Origin: Epiperipatus broadwayi
Taxonomy: Eukaryota; Onychophora; Udeonychophora; Euonychophora; Peripatidae
DNA: 64,000 nucleotides
Assembly (NCBI GenBank): GCA_028023455.1
Contig: JAQFVV010012545.1
Location: 2,943,001 to 3,007,000 of the forward strand
Direction of reading: 5' to 3'
Part shown: positions 60,750 to 64,000 of the stretch, one piece after another
Numbering within the stretch: the stretch's first letter is position 1
How the letters are laid out: each line of letters begins with the position of its first letter
Notes under the pieces: model-generated
Databases searched by the model: none
What the model was told of the DNA's origin: nothing
The model's input: the letters and a program-made list of their open reading frames with translations, nothing else
Position numbers and translations under genes: made by a program

Positions 60750-61325
60750 ACTTGAGTTTCAAAAAGCATGCTTTTTTTTGTTATTATCAAGCTTGGTTTA
60801 TGTGACTAAAGTTTTCAATTAAAAAGTGCTTAATTAATTTGAAAGATTTAAATTAAATGTGCTTAATTAATTTGAAAGACTACATTTTTAAGAGTTCAGA
60901 TTGTAACATTTAATGAATTCAACATTACACATTTATTTTTCTTTTTTAGTCAAAATATCCAGTGCGAAAGGCATGCATGATATATATTTAATATATATTA
61001 TTCAATTGTATAGTTGTAAAATAAGTATTTTCAAAATTGGTTCCATAAAATAATAATAATAATCAGAAAATAATAACAACAACAACAACAACAATAATAA
61101 TAATATAGTAAATCAAGTGTTGAAAAAGCTTTTAATGTATATAAAAAAAAGATATTTATATAGCTGTTGTAAAGAATTTATTATTTTCTGATTAATAAAT
61201 ATTTTATAATTTTAAGCATTTTAAAATCTTTCATAGTTCATGGAATCTTCCAAAACCTGACTTATATAAAGAACACAGAGAAAGGTTTCAAACAATTACT
61301 GAGTTAACACTGCATATGTTTTTTT
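60750..61325. other. Unannotated AT-rich DNA with AAT/AAC microsatellite
   Basis: A tandem near-repeat of GTGCTTAATTAATTTGAAAG at 60826-60880. Compound (AAT)n(AAC)n at about 61050-61105. Confidence 0.6.
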
Positions 61326-61329
61326 TGAA

Positions 61330-61720
61330 TTTGTATTACTTTAAGCAAAAGACTTTGATTTTATGAGTATTGAATTTTAAGGTAACACTCTAGACAACTG
61401 AGTCATCCTGCTAGCCTTTGGTAGCATGTTTCAGTTGGCTAGAGTGTTACCTTAAAATTTCAATACTCAAATAATCAAAAGGTCTAGATTCGATTACCAT
61501 GCTAGTACTGTCACTGGTTAGATCAGAAACTCCTGAAGAAGAAGGGAGAATAATACCTCTCAAAACATTGTGCATATACTAACTTGTATACTATACAATC
61601 AGTTGAATGTATTTGAAATATTTAATAAAATTAAATTTTTCTAAAGACATTCAATACTCATATTAGACGATGGAAATAGTCCGACATATAAAAACAACTT
61701 TGATTTTATATTTATTGCAA
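61330..61720 (+). mobile_element. Family C element, copy 2 (short left arm)
   Basis: Left arm about 61335-61400 (TGAGTATTGAATTTTAAGGT, AACACTCTAG) pairs with 61432-61500 (CTAGAGTGTTACCTTAAAAT). The rest of the long arm is present on the right only: CCATGCTAGTACTGTCACTG, TTGTGCATATACTAACTTG, CAGTTGAATGTATTTGAAA, GATGGAAATAGTCCGACATA. So the copy is truncated on its left side. Confidence 0.72.
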
Positions 61721-61721
61721 A

Positions 61722-62560
61722 ATTTAAGATTTTCTATTTTAAAATTTTAAATGTGAATCATAAAAAGAGAGAGAGAGAGAGAGAGGAGTATGATGATGGG
61801 GTAAGAAAAGAAAAATTAGAGGGGGTGGGGAAGAGAAATTAAAAAAATGGTTGGGATGACACAGAAAAAAGAAGAGAGGGTATTGGGGGGAAATGAGAAA
61901 AACAGATACTAAATAATTAATTAAAGTTAATGAACAATGATTAAACATAATCACTTTATAAATAAAACATAAAATTATAAGTTCAATTGCTTGATTATTT
62001 AACATTTGAGTAACCAAGAAGTAGAGTGAGCATATTAGATTCATTCAAAGAGTCAACAATAAAGAATAAATTAAAGTTCCAACAATGATGAAGTGTCATC
62101 ATTCACTAAATAAAATTATAAGTTCAGTTGCTTCTGAGATCATGTAAAATTTGAATACCTAACTTGAGGATAGAGTATAATAAGTTGAATTTAGTTGACC
62201 AAAGAGGTTTTTTTCTTTTTATTTTCTTCAGCAGGAAGTCAATCCAAAAACCTTTAACTTTTCTAATTGCTATTTTATCAGTGTGATAAATTGTACAAAA
62301 CTGTCAATTGATTACAATACTCAATTGTTTATTTACATTCTTCATCTTCAAATAGATTAAAGAACTCACCAATGCTAGGATTGTTGCAATTTAAAGCTAG
62401 TAAGCAAGAGTGTCCAAACTTCACATCTGCAAAAAACCACATGTCAAAATTGCACAGGAGTCACAATTAAAATTTTAAAGTATTCAACAGAAGTACATAT
62501 TTGGTTCATTATTTTTTTTATTAATAAGATTTATTAATTTTACAAAAAAATCAAAAGAAC
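61722..62560. other. Unannotated DNA with purine-rich patch
   Basis: (GA)n at about 61766-61784, followed by a purine-rich strand to 61900, which gives the 101-codon minus frame. A local duplication, ATAAAATTATAAGTTCA, at about 61965 and 62105. No gene. Confidence 0.55.
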
Positions 62561-62569
62561 AAAATTAAT

Positions 62570-63500
62570 AACTGATGTGTATTGGCTTTTTTGCAAATAG
62601 CTGGCATCTGCTCCACTATTAATTTCCATTTTTATCATTTGACCACAGATATTTACTCTTAATATTTTTGATATACAATCACTTTCCTTTCACATTTGTG
62701 ATCTTCTTTGCCATTCTTCTGTTTGATTTACTATTTGAAGATAAATTTTCTTTTGTCATTTGTTGCTTATTATTGTACAGCTTTGGAAAATAGTCTATTA
62801 ACCTACAGTCAAAACTGGTATGTTTTGAATTTGCACATTTTTTATGTGACATTTCTTTTCACAGCAATAGCAGATACTAGGAATCCATGCCAAATTCTTT
62901 TGTGTCATTTGTGCCTTGGCCATATTTACCTATTTACTCAAGGTAGCTATCTTTGTCATATTTTTAAATGCTATGGTTTAGAATGGTTCTACTTCACCTT
63001 CACTGGGCAACACTATACATTAGGGTAGCTTCTGCTAGAAATATCTGCCTAAGCTTCACATCTCTTATGCCTATAATAACTGGTTCAATAGACTCCTCAT
63101 ATAATTTCTAAACTTGCATTATTTTGCTAAAGTTTGCAGTGATAAATCATACTCACATATGCTTTCAGTTTGTGATTGCACTTTGCTATAAATATGAAGA
63201 CCCATTGTGTATTTCAATGTTATAGGCTTAATATAGGCATTTAATTTTCTCAACAATTCCTTATATGAGGTACTTTTCTGGAGGTTTTAGATCAGATAAA
63301 TGGTTTGGCAGTTGCAGGACATTCTGTTCTGACATCCATAGTAGAGTGATGTCTTTCATCTTGTATTCAGTAATACTATCTATCATATATTTTTCCACAT
63401 GATTGAGACATATCTGCTACTAACATGAATTTATTCAAATCAAAAGATGTTTTTCACACTGTTCTGCAATTCTATATGTATATCCAAAATTCTTACCAAA
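62570..63500 (-). pseudogene. Decayed Ty3/Gypsy gag and protease
   Basis: An LTR-retrotransposon polyprotein relic. Minus frames from 63500 downward show a capsid region: YKELLRKLNAYIKPI (about 63270-63230), YSKVQSQTESICEYDLSLQT (about 63190-63130) and a VIIGIRDVKLRQIFLAEATL block (about 63080-63020), which correspond to the familiar 'F..R.Q..GES...Y...L..L' and 'LV.GI.D...RE.LL....L' gag segments. A degenerate zinc knuckle CYCCEKKCH lies at 62849-62871. Downstream, ICGQMIKMEINSGADAS (about 62640-62595) is the protease entry, where the catalytic D-S/T-G reads N-S-G. No RT, integrase or LTR was identified; the copy ends near 62570 and may be truncated there. The upstream part could run off the right edge. 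The 106-codon plus-strand frame here is a shadow. Confidence 0.6.
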
Positions 63501-63504
63501 GTAC

Positions 63505-64000
63505 TGGAGACAATGCCACTTAATATGTATAGGGCCAAATAATGATTTAAGCAACCATATACTCAATAATTATACTTTAAATAAAATACAACAAAAGTTT
63601 TAATAGCTTAATTACTCAGAATAATATATATGTTAGTAATAATAGTTAGTAGGTCCAACTGGTGACTTGACTGATTGAACTCTATAATGAATAATATTGA
63701 TTACTGAATAGTTCACTCCATTTCCATGTTATTAAAAATCCTTCTTTTAATATCTTTTCACTTTATTCAGAATTTTATCATTTTACTTCTGTAACTTTCC
63801 ATATTAGTTTGACTAGCGATTTTAACAAGCACTCTATTGCTCACTCTCATCTTTGAGTTAGACTAATTAGATTTGGCTGTATATCTTTTTTTGTGCACTA
63901 TCTGATTTGCAACTGCATTGCACACATTAAAGTGTTTTTACTCTGCTCTACTAGTATCACTAGCCTGCTTTTTCTCTCCATTAAAAGTTCTGCAGGGATT
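63505..64000. other. Unannotated DNA at right edge
   Basis: Would be the 5' side of the Gypsy relic (leader or LTR), but no TG...CA-bounded repeat can be tested because the partner LTR is not seen. Confidence 0.45.

Noticed and set aside
61739-62044. 101-codon minus ORF ending in a Ser/Leu repeat.
   Set aside because: Generated by a (GA)n and purine-rich tract; no protein features.
62405-62430. AGAGTGTCCAAACTTC resembles a hAT terminus.
   Set aside because: No partner end, TSD or hAT coding sequence found nearby; the coding relic next to it is Gypsy.
62708-63028. 106-codon plus-strand ORF.
   Set aside because: Antisense shadow of the Gypsy gag relic.
1-64000. CRISPR arrays, bacterial operons, riboswitches or phage modules.
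   Set aside because: No regularly spaced short direct repeats, no dense coding and no ribosome-binding-site-led ORFs; the sequence is eukaryotic and repeat-driven.
1-64000. Coleoid cephalopod origin.
   Set aside because: The dispersed repeats I associate with octopus and squid genomes are not seen here; the taxon is left open.

Overview
The window looks like non-genic nuclear DNA from an AT-rich animal genome. Evidence for this: base composition of roughly three-quarters A+T (estimated by eye, not counted), long (TA)n and (TG)n microsatellites, no reading frame over 176 codons, and decayed metazoan-type transposons of several classes. I found no intact host gene, no rRNA, no true tRNA gene and no bacterial-type operon. 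The taxon is not resolved. The mix (Penelope-like, RTE-like and another non-LTR element, Ty3/Gypsy, a ZBED-type hAT, very short tRNA-derived SINEs) fits many invertebrates. I did not see the dispersed repeats I associate with coleoid cephalopods.

Layout. 1-1930: decayed RTE-like LINE (+). 2319-2863: hairpin element with 12-bp target-site duplications (TSDs). 3000-3433: Penelope GIY-YIG fragment (+). 3651-4411: two SINEs, the second inside a hairpin. 5327-5575: a doubtful small ORF. 7438-7958: large hairpin, family C. 11540-12277: hairpins of two families. 15887-17985: a 2.1-kb tandem-plus-inverted array of a ~470-bp repeat (family B). 18-25 kb: mostly featureless, with one SINE. 25.6-28.7 kb: more hairpins. 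28.7-29.5 kb: homopolymer-rich low-complexity DNA. 30.98-34.06 kb: three SINEs and a third-strand RTE copy (-) split by one of them. 35.36-36.64 kb: a second type of LINE (-), abutting a 955-bp hairpin (36817-37772). 39.17-39.69 kb: a short RTE fragment (+). 40.08-42.01 kb: a Penelope-like element (-) with a visible YVDD codon run, broken by a dimeric 338-bp repeat. 42674-42938: a near-perfect hairpin. 43.2-43.74 kb: an unrecognised decayed ORF (-). 45768-48173: an end-to-end hAT transposon with terminal inverted repeats (TIRs), an 8-bp TSD and a nested SINE. 48.98-51.69 kb: two more family A hairpins. 55-57 kb: a family B unit split by ~1 kb of unrelated, less AT-rich DNA. 57-60.7 kb: an inverted repeat pair and a dimeric Penelope-associated repeat. 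62.57-63.5 kb: decayed Gypsy gag-protease (-).

Nothing here works as a gene set. The notable feature is the density of long palindromic elements in at least four unrelated families. In family A, the outer tips of the arms differ between copies but mirror each other within a copy, and two copies have exact 12-bp TSDs. That suggests hairpins made or homogenised copy by copy, and it is the best lead in the window.
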